29,598 bases of DNA from NCBI GenBank assembly GCA_036395835.1, contig DASWCW010000261.1, positions 1 through 29,598 of the forward strand, read 5' to 3'. Below are positions 16,378 to 23,270 of this stretch, piece after piece. The notes beneath the pieces were generated by a model. The model was not told the DNA's origin. It saw only the letters and a list, made by a program, of their open reading frames with translations, and made no database searches. Position 1 is the stretch's first letter. Every line of letters starts with the position of its first letter. The position numbers were made by a program, and so were the translations under genes. Source of the stretch: AP-16 sp036395835. GTDB lineage: Bacteria; Pseudomonadota; Alphaproteobacteria; Rhizobiales; Xanthobacteraceae.

Positions 16378-19329
16378 ATGGTGACCCGGCACATGCCCGG
16401 CCTGGAGCGGCGGCTCAAAGCCGAGATCGGCGGCGGCGTGCTGTTCGACGCCTTCAGCCGCGGCCGCTATGCGACCGATGCCTCGCATTATCAGATGCTG
16501 CCGGTCGGCATCGTGCTGCCGAAAACTGTCGCGGAGGCCGAGCGCGCGATTGCGATCGCGCGTGCGGAGGGCGTCAGCGTGCTCGCGCGCGGCGGCGGCA
16601 CCTCGCAATCCGGGCAGACAGTCAACGAATCGCTGGTGATCGACTGCTCGCGCCATCTCGACCGCATCCTCGAGCTCGACGTTAACGGCCGGTGCTGCGC
16701 GGTCGAGCCCGGCATCGTGCTCGACGATCTCAACCGCGCGCTGAAATCCCACGGCCTGTGGTTCCCGGTCGATATTTCCACCGCGTCGCGCGCCACCATC
16801 GGCGGCATGGCGGCCAACAATTCCTGCGGCGCGCGCTCGCTGCGCTACGGCACCATGCGCGACAACGTGCTTTCGATCGATGCCGTGCTCGCCGACGGCA
16901 CGGCGGCGCATTTCGGACCGATTGCGCCGGATCTCTCCGATGTGCCGGCGGCGTTGCGGGATCTCGCGAAACATCTCCTCGCGCTCGGCGCCCGCGAGGC
17001 GGCCGAGATCGACGCGCGGTTCCCGAAGGTGCAGCGCCGGGTCGGCGGCTACAACCTCGATGCGCTGCTCTCCAACGCGCCGAATCTTGCGCATCTCCTG
17101 GTCGGCTCGGAGGGCACGCTCGCGTTCTCGACCCGGATCGAGCTGAAGCTGTGGCCGCTGCTCGGCCGCCGCGCGGTCGGTGCCTGCCATTTCGGCGGCT
17201 TCCACCAGGCGATGGAAGCCGCCCAGCATATCGTCGAGCTCGGCCCCATCGCGGTCGAACTCCTCGACCGCACCATGATCGAGCTCGCGGGCGACATCGC
17301 CATGTTCCGCCCGACGCTCGAGCGCTTCGTGCGCGGCGACCCCGCCGCCATCCTGCTGGTCGAGTTCGGCGAGGACGATTTCGAGGAGAACCGCCGGCGT
17401 CTCGCGCGCCTGCACGATCTCATGGGCGATCTCGGCTTCGGCTGGGACCAGCCCGGCGCCCATTATGGCGGGGTCGTCAACGTGCTCGAGGGAGCGCTGC
17501 AGACCGCGATCGCCGACCTGCGCACCGCCGGCCTCAACGTGATGATGTCGATGAAGGAGGCCGGCAAGCCGGTATCCTTCGTCGAGGATTGCGCGGTGCC
17601 GCTCGAGCATCTCGCCGAATACACCGAGCGCCTCACGCAGCTCTTCGAGCGCCACGGTACCCGCGGCACCTGGTACGCGCACGCTTCGGTCGGCTGCCTG
17701 CACGTGCGCCCGGTGCTCAACCTGCGGCTCGACAAGGACGTGAAAGCGATGCGCGCCATCGCCGAGCAGGCCTTCGCGATGGTGGGCGCCTACAAGGGCT
17801 CGCACTCGGGCGAGCACGGCGACGGCATCGTTCGCTCCGAGTTCCACGAGCAGATGTTCGGGCCGCGGCTCGTGCGCGCGTTCGAGGAGGTCAAGGGCCG
17901 CTTCGATCCCTCGGGCCTGTTCAACCCGGGCAAGATCGTGCACGCACCGAAATTCGACGATCGGCGGCTGTTTCGCTACGGCCCGGACTATCGCGGCGCG
18001 GAGTTTTCGACCGCGCTCGACTGGTCGATCTATCCGGGCGCGAGCGGCGGATTCCTGGGCGCGGTCGAGATGTGCAACAACAACGGCGCCTGCCGCAAAT
18101 CGCTCGGCGGCGCCATGTGCCCCAGCTTCCGCGTCACCCGCGAGGAGCGCGACGTGACCCGCGGCCGCGCCAATACGCTGCGTCTGGCGCTCACCGGCCA
18201 GCTCGGACCCGACGCTTTCACGTCCGACCACATGGCGGCGACGCTGCAGCTTTGCGTTTCCTGCAAGGCATGCCGGCGCGAATGCCCGACCGGCGTCGAC
18301 ATGGCCCGCATGAAGATCGAGGTGCTGGCGGCCCGGGCTGAGAAACGCAGCCTATCGCTGCACGATCGCCTGGTCGGCTTTTTGCCGCGCTATGCACCGG
18401 CGGCGGCAAAAATGCCGTGGCTGCTCAATCTGCGCGACGCGTTGCCGGGCGCGGCCGCGCTCTCCGAACTGCTCGCGGGATTTTCCGCCCGTCGGCCGCT
18501 GCCGCGCTGGCGCCCGGATTTTTTCCGCGATGCCGAGGCCCCGGTCGCGGCCGGGAACGGCGCCGAGGTCATGCTTTTCGTCGACACCTTCAACCGCTAT
18601 TTCGAGCGCGAGAACATCGATGCGGCGCTCGCGGTGCTCGGCGCGGCGGGCTACCGGGTTGAGATCGCTAGGCCGGCGAAGAACGGCGGCGCGCGTCCGT
18701 TGTGCTGCGGCCGCACGTTCCTTTCCGTCGGCAAGGTCGAGGCGGCACGGCGCGAGGCCGAGCGGGTGGTCGACGCGATCCAGCCGTCGATCGATCGCGG
18801 CGTGCCGGTCGTGGGCCTCGAGCCGAGCTGCCTGTTCGGGTTCCGCGACGAGATTCCCGCGCTGCTTAAGAGCGACGCCGCCAAGCGGCTTGCGGAGCAA
18901 ACATTCACGTTTGAGGAATTCTTGGCCGCGGAAGCGGGCGCGGGTCGGCTCCACTTGCCGCTCGGGCGCGCGGAGCGCCCCGCGCTCCTGCACGGCCATT
19001 GTCACCAGAAATCGTTCGGTGTCATGCCGGCGGTCGAGCGCGTGCTCCGCCTCGTGCCGGGGCTCGGGGTCGAGACCGTGGAATCGAGCTGCTGCGGCAT
19101 GGCCGGCGCGTTCGGCTACGGCCGCGACACGATCGACGTCTCGTGCGCCATGGGCGAGCTGAGCCTGCTGCCCGCGGTGCGCAACGCGAGCCCGGACACG
19201 CTGATCGTTGCCGACGGCACCTCGTGCCGCCAGCAGATCCGCGACGGCACCGGCCGCGAGGCGCTGCATGTGGCGAGGGTATTGGCCGCCAGCCTGGATG
19301 CTGAGTCACGACGGATGGCGGTGAGGTAG
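16378..19329 (+). CDS. FAD-binding and (Fe-S)-binding D-2-hydroxyacid dehydrogenase (YdiJ/GlcD-GlcF fusion type)
   Basis: Large respiratory-type dehydrogenase of 983 residues, near the size of E. coli YdiJ (about 1018). The N-terminal FAD domain has RGGGTSQSGQ at 71-80 and ATIGGMAANNSCGARS; the GlcD-like C-terminal FAD domain ends with SGEHGDG. A ferredoxin-like segment follows: CNNNGACRKS near 566 and CVSCKACRRECPTG near 626. Two cysteine-rich CCG domains have LCCGRTFLSVGK near 775 and SSCCGMAGAFGY near 904. The family oxidises D-2-hydroxyglutarate, D-lactate or glycolate and passes electrons to a carrier or quinone. There is no signal peptide. It diverges from a serine-glyoxylate-type aminotransferase. 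The substrate cannot be decided from motifs; the single-chain fusion argues for D-2-hydroxyglutarate or D-lactate over classical GlcDEF. Confidence 0.9.
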   Translation: MVTRHMPGLERRLKAEIGGGVLFDAFSRGRYATDASHYQMLPVGIVLPKTVAEAERAIAIARAEGVSVLARGGGTSQSGQTVNESLVIDCSRHLDRILELDVNGRCCAVEPGIVLDDLNRALKSHGLWFPVDISTASRATIGGMAANNSCGARSLRYGTMRDNVLSIDAVLADGTAAHFGPIAPDLSDVPAALRDLAKHLLALGAREAAEIDARFPKVQRRVGGYNLDALLSNAPNLAHLLVGSEGTLAFSTRIELKLWPLLGRRAVGACHFGGFHQAMEAAQHIVELGPIAVELLDRTMIELAGDIAMFRPTLERFVRGDPAAILLVEFGEDDFEENRRRLARLHDLMGDLGFGWDQPGAHYGGVVNVLEGALQTAIADLRTAGLNVMMSMKEAGKPVSFVEDCAVPLEHLAEYTERLTQLFERHGTRGTWYAHASVGCLHVRPVLNLRLDKDVKAMRAIAEQAFAMVGAYKGSHSGEHGDGIVRSEFHEQMFGPRLVRAFEEVKGRFDPSGLFNPGKIVHAPKFDDRRLFRYGPDYRGAEFSTALDWSIYPGASGGFLGAVEMCNNNGACRKSLGGAMCPSFRVTREERDVTRGRANTLRLALTGQLGPDAFTSDHMAATLQLCVSCKACRRECPTGVDMARMKIEVLAARAEKRSLSLHDRLVGFLPRYAPAAAKMPWLLNLRDALPGAAALSELLAGFSARRPLPRWRPDFFRDAEAPVAAGNGAEVMLFVDTFNRYFERENIDAALAVLGAAGYRVEIARPAKNGGARPLCCGRTFLSVGKVEAARREAERVVDAIQPSIDRGVPVVGLEPSCLFGFRDEIPALLKSDAAKRLAEQTFTFEEFLAAEAGAGRLHLPLGRAERPALLHGHCHQKSFGVMPAVERVLRLVPGLGVETVESSCCGMAGAFGYGRDTIDVSCAMGELSLLPAVRNASPDTLIVADGTSCRQQIRDGTGREALHVARVLAASLDAESRRMAVR

Positions 19330-19340
19330 GTCGTGCACGC

Positions 19341-19541
19341 ACCCCTCATCCGGCCGCCCTGCGGGCGGCCACCTTCTCCCACAAGGGGAGAAGGGAAACG
19401 AGTGTGCGGCCCCACTGGAGCGCAGCCTTACAGGAAAAAGCGCCGCCCAACATTACAAGGGGCCGTGCAGCAAAACGTTCTTCCCCTCTCCCCTTGTGGG
19501 AGAGGGTGGCTGAGCGCCGAAGGCGGGAAGCCGGGTGAGGG
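19341..19541. repeat. CCTC-type inverted repeat pair at a convergent junction
   Basis: Left unit 19341-19395 starts ACCCCTCATCCGG, has a GGCCGCC-CTGC-GGGCGGCC hairpin and ends with CTTCTCCCACAAGGGGAGAAG. Right unit 19483-19541 starts CCCCTCTCCCCTTGTGGGAG and ends GCCGGGTGAGGG. The two are imperfect inverted copies with an 87-bp spacer. It lies between the FAD/Fe-S dehydrogenase and the Rieske reductase, which converge, and likely terminates both. Confidence 0.83.
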
Positions 19542-19576
19542 TGAAATCGATACTAACAAATTTTGACTCGTCCTAC

Positions 19577-21106
19577 TCAGCGCGGCCGTGCGAGCGCCTC
19601 CCACTCGGCCTCGACCTTGAGGTTGTCCACGTCGCGATAGATCGAGGCGACGGCCAGCACCTTGCCGTCGCGGCGATAGCGCACGAGGCAATCGCGCGCG
19701 TCGATGTCGCCGTCGATCTCGATCGCGTCCCATTTTTCGGCGTGCCCGATATAGTTGATCGGCACGTCGTAATGCTGACTCCAGAAGAACGGCACGTCGG
19801 CGAAGCGCACGTTGGCGCCGAGCATGTTTCTGGCCGCGGCCTGGCCCTGCCGCTCGGCCACCACCCAGTGCTCGACCCGGATCGGCGCGCCGCTGTGCGG
19901 GTCGGGCCAGCGCGCGATGTCGCCGGCCGCGAAAATGTCGGGCGCGCTCGTCCGCAGATATTCGTCGACCACGACCCCGCGGTCGAGCTTGAGGCCGGCG
20001 CGCTCGGCAAGGCTCGTCCTCGGCCTCACCCCGACGCCCGCAACCACGAGGTCGGCGTCGAGCGATTTCCCGCTCTTGAGCACGACGCGTTGCTTCTCGA
20101 TCGCGCTCGCGGTGTCCTCGAGGTGGAACACCACGCCGTGCTCTTCATGCAGCTTTTTCACGAAGGCGCCGAACTGCGGGCCGAGCACGCGCTCCATCAC
20201 CACGCGCTCCGGCCCGACCACGTGCACCTCGAGCTTGCGGGCGCGCAGCGAGGCGGCGACCTCGAGGCCGATGAAGCTCGCCCCGAGCACGACGGCGCGG
20301 CGCGCGTCTTTGGTCGCCGCGATGATGGCGCGGCTATCCGCGAGCGAGCGCAGGACGTACACGTGGGCCGCATCCGCGCCCGGAATCGACAGGCGAACCG
20401 GCTCGGCCCCGGTGGCGAGCAGGAGCTTGTCGAACCGGATGCTGCGTCCGCCCGCGACCCTGACCTCGCGGGATTTCGCATCGATCGCCTCGACTTCGGC
20501 GCGCAGCTGAAGATCGATCTCGGCCTCCCGATAGAATTCCGGCGGACGTAGGGGAATCCAATCCTCCGGCGCATTGCCGGCCAGATAGTCCTTGGACAGA
20601 TTGGGCCGGTCGCAGGGCGCGGCTTCATCGGAGCTGAGCATGGTCAGGCTGCCCTCGAAGCCTTCCCGGCGCAGCATCTCGGCGGCCGCAAACCCTGCCG
20701 CGCCGCCACCGACGATGACGATCCGCCCCGGCTTTGCCGCCGGAGCCTTCTTCGCCTGAGGCCGATCGGTCTTCTCGCGCACGCACAGCTTTCCGTCGCG
20801 CTGCTCGACCCTCCAGCACGATACGGGGTTGAGGGCCGGTGCCCCGAGCGCTTCGCCGGTGCGCAGGCTGAAGCAGGCATGGTGCCACGGGCAGCGCACG
20901 GTCTCGCCGACCAGGAGCCCCTCCGCGAGCGGTCCGCCGTAATGGGTGCAGGTGGCGCCGATCGCAAAGAACTGGTCGCCGCGCCGGACGAGGAGCACCG
21001 CGTCGTTGCCGACATGGCCGGCCAGCATGCCGCCGTCCGGAACATCGCCGGGCGGGATGCCCTCGGCGAGATCGGGACCGGATGGCGTATCTTGCGCTGT
21101 ACCCAT
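19577..21106 (-). CDS. Rieske-fused FAD-dependent oxidoreductase, AIFM3/ferredoxin reductase-like
   Basis: Redox protein of 509 residues joining an N-terminal Rieske [2Fe-2S] domain to a pyridine nucleotide-disulfide oxidoreductase fold. Rieske ligands are C53-T-H55 and C72-PW-H75. After a Lys/Ala-rich linker (about 112-127), the FAD site IVGGGAAGFA is at 131-140, the NAD(P)H site LGASFIGLE at 274-282 and the second FAD motif FAAGDIA at 392-398. There is no CxxxxC redox disulfide, so it belongs with AIF-like and ferredoxin/rubredoxin reductases. It should move electrons from NAD(P)H to an iron-sulfur partner. Of two adjacent ATGs, 21106 is better spaced from the GGAGG site. It diverges from bfd and bfr, making Bfd a candidate partner (inference). 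Confidence 0.9.
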   Translation of the reverse strand: MGTAQDTPSGPDLAEGIPPGDVPDGGMLAGHVGNDAVLLVRRGDQFFAIGATCTHYGGPLAEGLLVGETVRCPWHHACFSLRTGEALGAPALNPVSCWRVEQRDGKLCVREKTDRPQAKKAPAAKPGRIVIVGGGAAGFAAAEMLRREGFEGSLTMLSSDEAAPCDRPNLSKDYLAGNAPEDWIPLRPPEFYREAEIDLQLRAEVEAIDAKSREVRVAGGRSIRFDKLLLATGAEPVRLSIPGADAAHVYVLRSLADSRAIIAATKDARRAVVLGASFIGLEVAASLRARKLEVHVVGPERVVMERVLGPQFGAFVKKLHEEHGVVFHLEDTASAIEKQRVVLKSGKSLDADLVVAGVGVRPRTSLAERAGLKLDRGVVVDEYLRTSAPDIFAAGDIARWPDPHSGAPIRVEHWVVAERQGQAAARNMLGANVRFADVPFFWSQHYDVPINYIGHAEKWDAIEIDGDIDARDCLVRYRRDGKVLAVASIYRDVDNLKVEAEWEALARPR

Positions 21107-21330
21107 CATGCCCTCCCGGGCTTGGCCGTTCACGGACGGCCCGGATGCTTGGTCATTGGATACCGGGACGGGCCAAACGTTCCCGGCAGGGTCATCTCCT
21201 GTGCGGGAGGATCCTCGTCCGCGCTCTGAGCCCGCCGGACCAGCTTAGAATCGTTACAGCTTGCTGTTTTTCTTTTGCAATCGCCCGCGAAGTCACTTAG
21301 ATCGTGCCCGTCCTGCCAAGAACAGTCACC
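21107..21330. promoter_or_regulatory. Divergent control region of the Rieske reductase and bfd genes
   Basis: 224 bp without a gene. The stretch near 21244-21300 is more AT-rich and holds CTTAGAA-TCG-TTACAGC (21244-21260). Its left half resembles the rhizobial Irr-type iron-control element (TTTAGAA-N3-TTCTAAA), but the right half matches only three of seven bases, so this is a weak candidate. Iron control would fit bfd-bfr. TTGGCC (21123) and GGCCAA (21171) form a long-range inverted pair. Confidence 0.3.
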
Positions 21331-21534
21331 ATGATCATTTGTTCCTGCAACGTGTTGAGCGACGACGAGGTGCGGACCGCGCTCGTCGGATCGGACCTGG
21401 CGCCGCGCACGGCCGGCCAGGTCTACGGCTGCCTGGGCTGCAGTCCGCAATGCGGGCGCTGCGCGCGGACCATCAGGCGCATCATGGACGAGGCGCTCGG
21501 CGGCTGCCCCGATGCCTGCAGGGGATGCTCCTAG
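21331..21534 (+). CDS. bfd: Bacterioferritin-associated ferredoxin (Bfd-like)
   Basis: Small [2Fe-2S] ferredoxin of 67 residues, the usual Bfd size. The four cluster cysteines fit C4, C6, C41 and C44 (ICSC... and QCGRC), the same CxC...CxxC pattern as E. coli Bfd. Bfd binds bacterioferritin near the heme and reduces stored ferric iron for release. Additional cysteines occur at 34 and 37 (YGCLGC) and in the tail at 59, 63 and 66. I place the start at 21331 because MIICSCN aligns with known Bfd starts; no good ribosome binding site is visible there, and an upstream in-frame start at 21304 (GTG) would add nine residues. It is 174 bp upstream of bfr on the same strand. Confidence 0.9.
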   Translation: MIICSCNVLSDDEVRTALVGSDLAPRTAGQVYGCLGCSPQCGRCARTIRRIMDEALGGCPDACRGCS

Positions 21535-21650
21535 GGGGGCGGCACCAAGGCGGTCGGCGCCGACGATTTCGCCGCCCTGCATCGAATCCAAGGCCCTGCA
21601 TCGTGAAGCGGCACCCGGGGTTGGATCAACTCCCGCCGCGTGGCACATTC

Positions 21651-21671
21651 CCGGGCCGGAACTCGGCCCGG
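21651..21671. repeat. GC-rich hairpin between bfd and bfr
   Basis: CCGGGCCG and CGGCCCGG pair around a five-base loop, 37 bp before the bfr start. No T-run follows. It could limit read-through from bfd or stabilise the bfr message; a direct repeat of CCCTGCATCG (21575 and 21594) lies just upstream. Confidence 0.6.
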
Positions 21672-21708
21672 AACGGCCCCGTTTGGCTGATCAACAGGAG
21701 CGCACGCC

Positions 21709-22194
21709 ATGAAAGGCGATTCCCGCGTCATCGAATATCTCAACAAGGGGCTCCGGCACGAGCTTACCGCCGTCAATCAATATTGGCTGCATTACCGGCT
21801 GCTCGACAATTGGGGCTACAAGCTGCTGGCCAAGAAATGGCGCAAGGAATCCATCGAGGAAATGCAGCACGCCGACAAGTTGACCACGCGGATCATTTTC
21901 TTGGACGGGTTTCCCAACATGCAGGTGATCGATCCGCTGCATATCGGCCAGACCGTCAAGGAAGTGCTGGACTCGGACCTGGGGGCGGAACTCTCGGCGC
22001 GGGAATTGTATCAGGAAGCCTCGACCTATTGTCACTCGGTCAAGGACTATGTCTCGCGCGATCTGTTCGAAGAGCTGATGGCCGACGAGGAAGAGCACAT
22101 CGATTACCTGGAGACGCAGCTCGATCTCGTCGCCAAGCTCGGCCTCGAGCTCTACGCGCAGCATCACATCGGCGAGCCGGACGGGGACGAGTGA
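21709..22194 (+). CDS. bfr: Bacterioferritin
   Basis: Heme-containing iron-storage ferritin of 161 residues, the family's standard length; 24 subunits form a cage in the cytoplasm. All key residues fall at the E. coli positions: ferroxidase ligands E18, E51, H54, E94, E127 and H130, and the heme ligand M52 (EEMQHADKL). It is therefore expected to be fully active in iron oxidation and heme binding. The ribosome binding site AGGAG lies eight bases before the ATG. It follows bfd, its usual electron-donor partner, and is followed after 15 bp by an FAH-family gene on the same strand. Confidence 0.97.
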   Translation: MKGDSRVIEYLNKGLRHELTAVNQYWLHYRLLDNWGYKLLAKKWRKESIEEMQHADKLTTRIIFLDGFPNMQVIDPLHIGQTVKEVLDSDLGAELSARELYQEASTYCHSVKDYVSRDLFEELMADEEEHIDYLETQLDLVAKLGLELYAQHHIGEPDGDE

Positions 22195-22209
22195 TTTGGA
22201 GAGTGAGCC

Positions 22210-23097
22210 ATGCGGATCGTCGGCTTCGAGACGGACGGCGGCCTGAGGCTGGGCGTCGTCGACGGCGATGCCGTCATCGACCTGCAGGCGGTTGATCCAC
22301 GCGTGCCGGCCGATCTCGGCGACTGGCTCCGGGCGAACGACGGCGATCTCGCACCGCTTCAAGATCTTGCCCGGCGAGCGCCCGCCTCGGCACGCCGGCC
22401 GCTGGCGCAGCTTCGCTTCGGCTTGCCGGTGCCGCGGCCCGGAAAGATCCTTTGCCTCGGCCTCAATTATCTCGAGCACGCAAAAGAGTGCGGGCACGCG
22501 CGTCCGCAATTCCCCTCCGTCTTCCTGCGCTGCCTCACCTCGCTGGTCCCGCACCAATCTGCGATGCTGCGTCCTTCGGCATCTGAGACCCTCGATTACG
22601 AGGCCGAACTCCTCGTCGTGATCGGCCGCAGGGCAAAGCACGTAACAGCCGCCGACGCGCTCGACTGCGTGGCCGGTTATGCCTGTTTCAACGACGGCTC
22701 GATCCGGGAGTTTCAGCGCCGGACCAGCCAGTGGGACATGGGCAAGAATTTCGACCGCACCGGCGGCTTCGGGCCCTGGATGGTGAGCGCCGACGAATTG
22801 CCGGCCGGCGCCAAGGGCCTCCGCATCGAGAGCCGCCTCAACGGCAAGGTGCTGCAGTCGGACAATACCGCGAACATGATGTTTCCGGTCGCCGAAACGA
22901 TCGCCGATCTCACCCAGGGCATCACGCTCGAGCCGGGGGATCTCGTCGCGACCGGCACGCCGTCCGGCGTCGGTCACGCGCGCAAACCCCCGCTGTGGAT
23001 GCGCCCCGGCGACGTTTGCGAGATCGAGATCGAGGGCATCGGCGTGCTGCGCAATCCGATCGCGGACGAGATCGCGGCCCGCGCCGCCGCGGAGTAG
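22210..23097 (+). CDS. Fumarylacetoacetate hydrolase family protein
   Basis: FAH-fold enzyme of 295 residues, typical of the family that cleaves or decarboxylates acylpyruvates and 2-hydroxymuconate-type ring-fission products. The entry motif LCLGLNYLEHA is at 81-91, metal ligands fit E131, E133 (DYEAELLVVIG) and D162 (FNDGS), and the C-terminal ATGTPSGVGHA is present. Known relatives include 2-keto-4-pentenoate hydratase/OHED hydratase and acylpyruvase; the motifs do not separate them. The start has a GGAGAG site. It begins 15 bp after bfr, so it may be cotranscribed although no functional link is obvious. Confidence 0.92.
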   Translation: MRIVGFETDGGLRLGVVDGDAVIDLQAVDPRVPADLGDWLRANDGDLAPLQDLARRAPASARRPLAQLRFGLPVPRPGKILCLGLNYLEHAKECGHARPQFPSVFLRCLTSLVPHQSAMLRPSASETLDYEAELLVVIGRRAKHVTAADALDCVAGYACFNDGSIREFQRRTSQWDMGKNFDRTGGFGPWMVSADELPAGAKGLRIESRLNGKVLQSDNTANMMFPVAETIADLTQGITLEPGDLVATGTPSGVGHARKPPLWMRPGDVCEIEIEGIGVLRNPIADEIAARAAAE

Positions 23098-23109
23098 CCT
23101 CCCTGTCAC

Positions 23110-23225
23110 GTCATTCCGGAAGCCGCGAAGCGGCGGTCCGGAATCCATGACCACAGTCGCTCCCGTATCGAATGACCAGTGGTCATGGGTTCCGGGCTCG
23201 CACCTTCGGCGCGCCCCGGAATGAC
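23110..23225. repeat. Inverted repeat with GTCATTCCGG ends
   Basis: The outer arms GTCATTCCGG (23110-23119) and CCGGAATGAC (23216-23225) are perfect, and the inner arms CCATGACCAC (23145-23154) and GTGGTCATGG (23179-23188) are also perfect. Small hairpins such as CCGCGAAGCGG lie between. The right half, read on the other strand, closely matches the element at 28860. It fills most of the gap between the FAH gene and the antiporter and is probably a dispersed palindromic repeat. Confidence 0.85.
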
Positions 23226-23270
23226 TGCCGAAATGTTTGCGCCGTGCGTGCGCTCGGGCGAGGGTGTCGC

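Noticed and set aside
16297..18231. 644-codon minus-strand open frame opposite the FAD/Fe-S dehydrogenase
   Set aside because: It has no motifs and lacks a ribosome binding site, while the plus strand encodes clear FAD and Fe-S domains.
23172..23270. Earlier start for the antiporter
   Set aside because: The additional 33 residues are encoded by the palindromic repeat and are polar, unlike antiporter N-termini; the ATG at 23271 leads straight into the first membrane segment.
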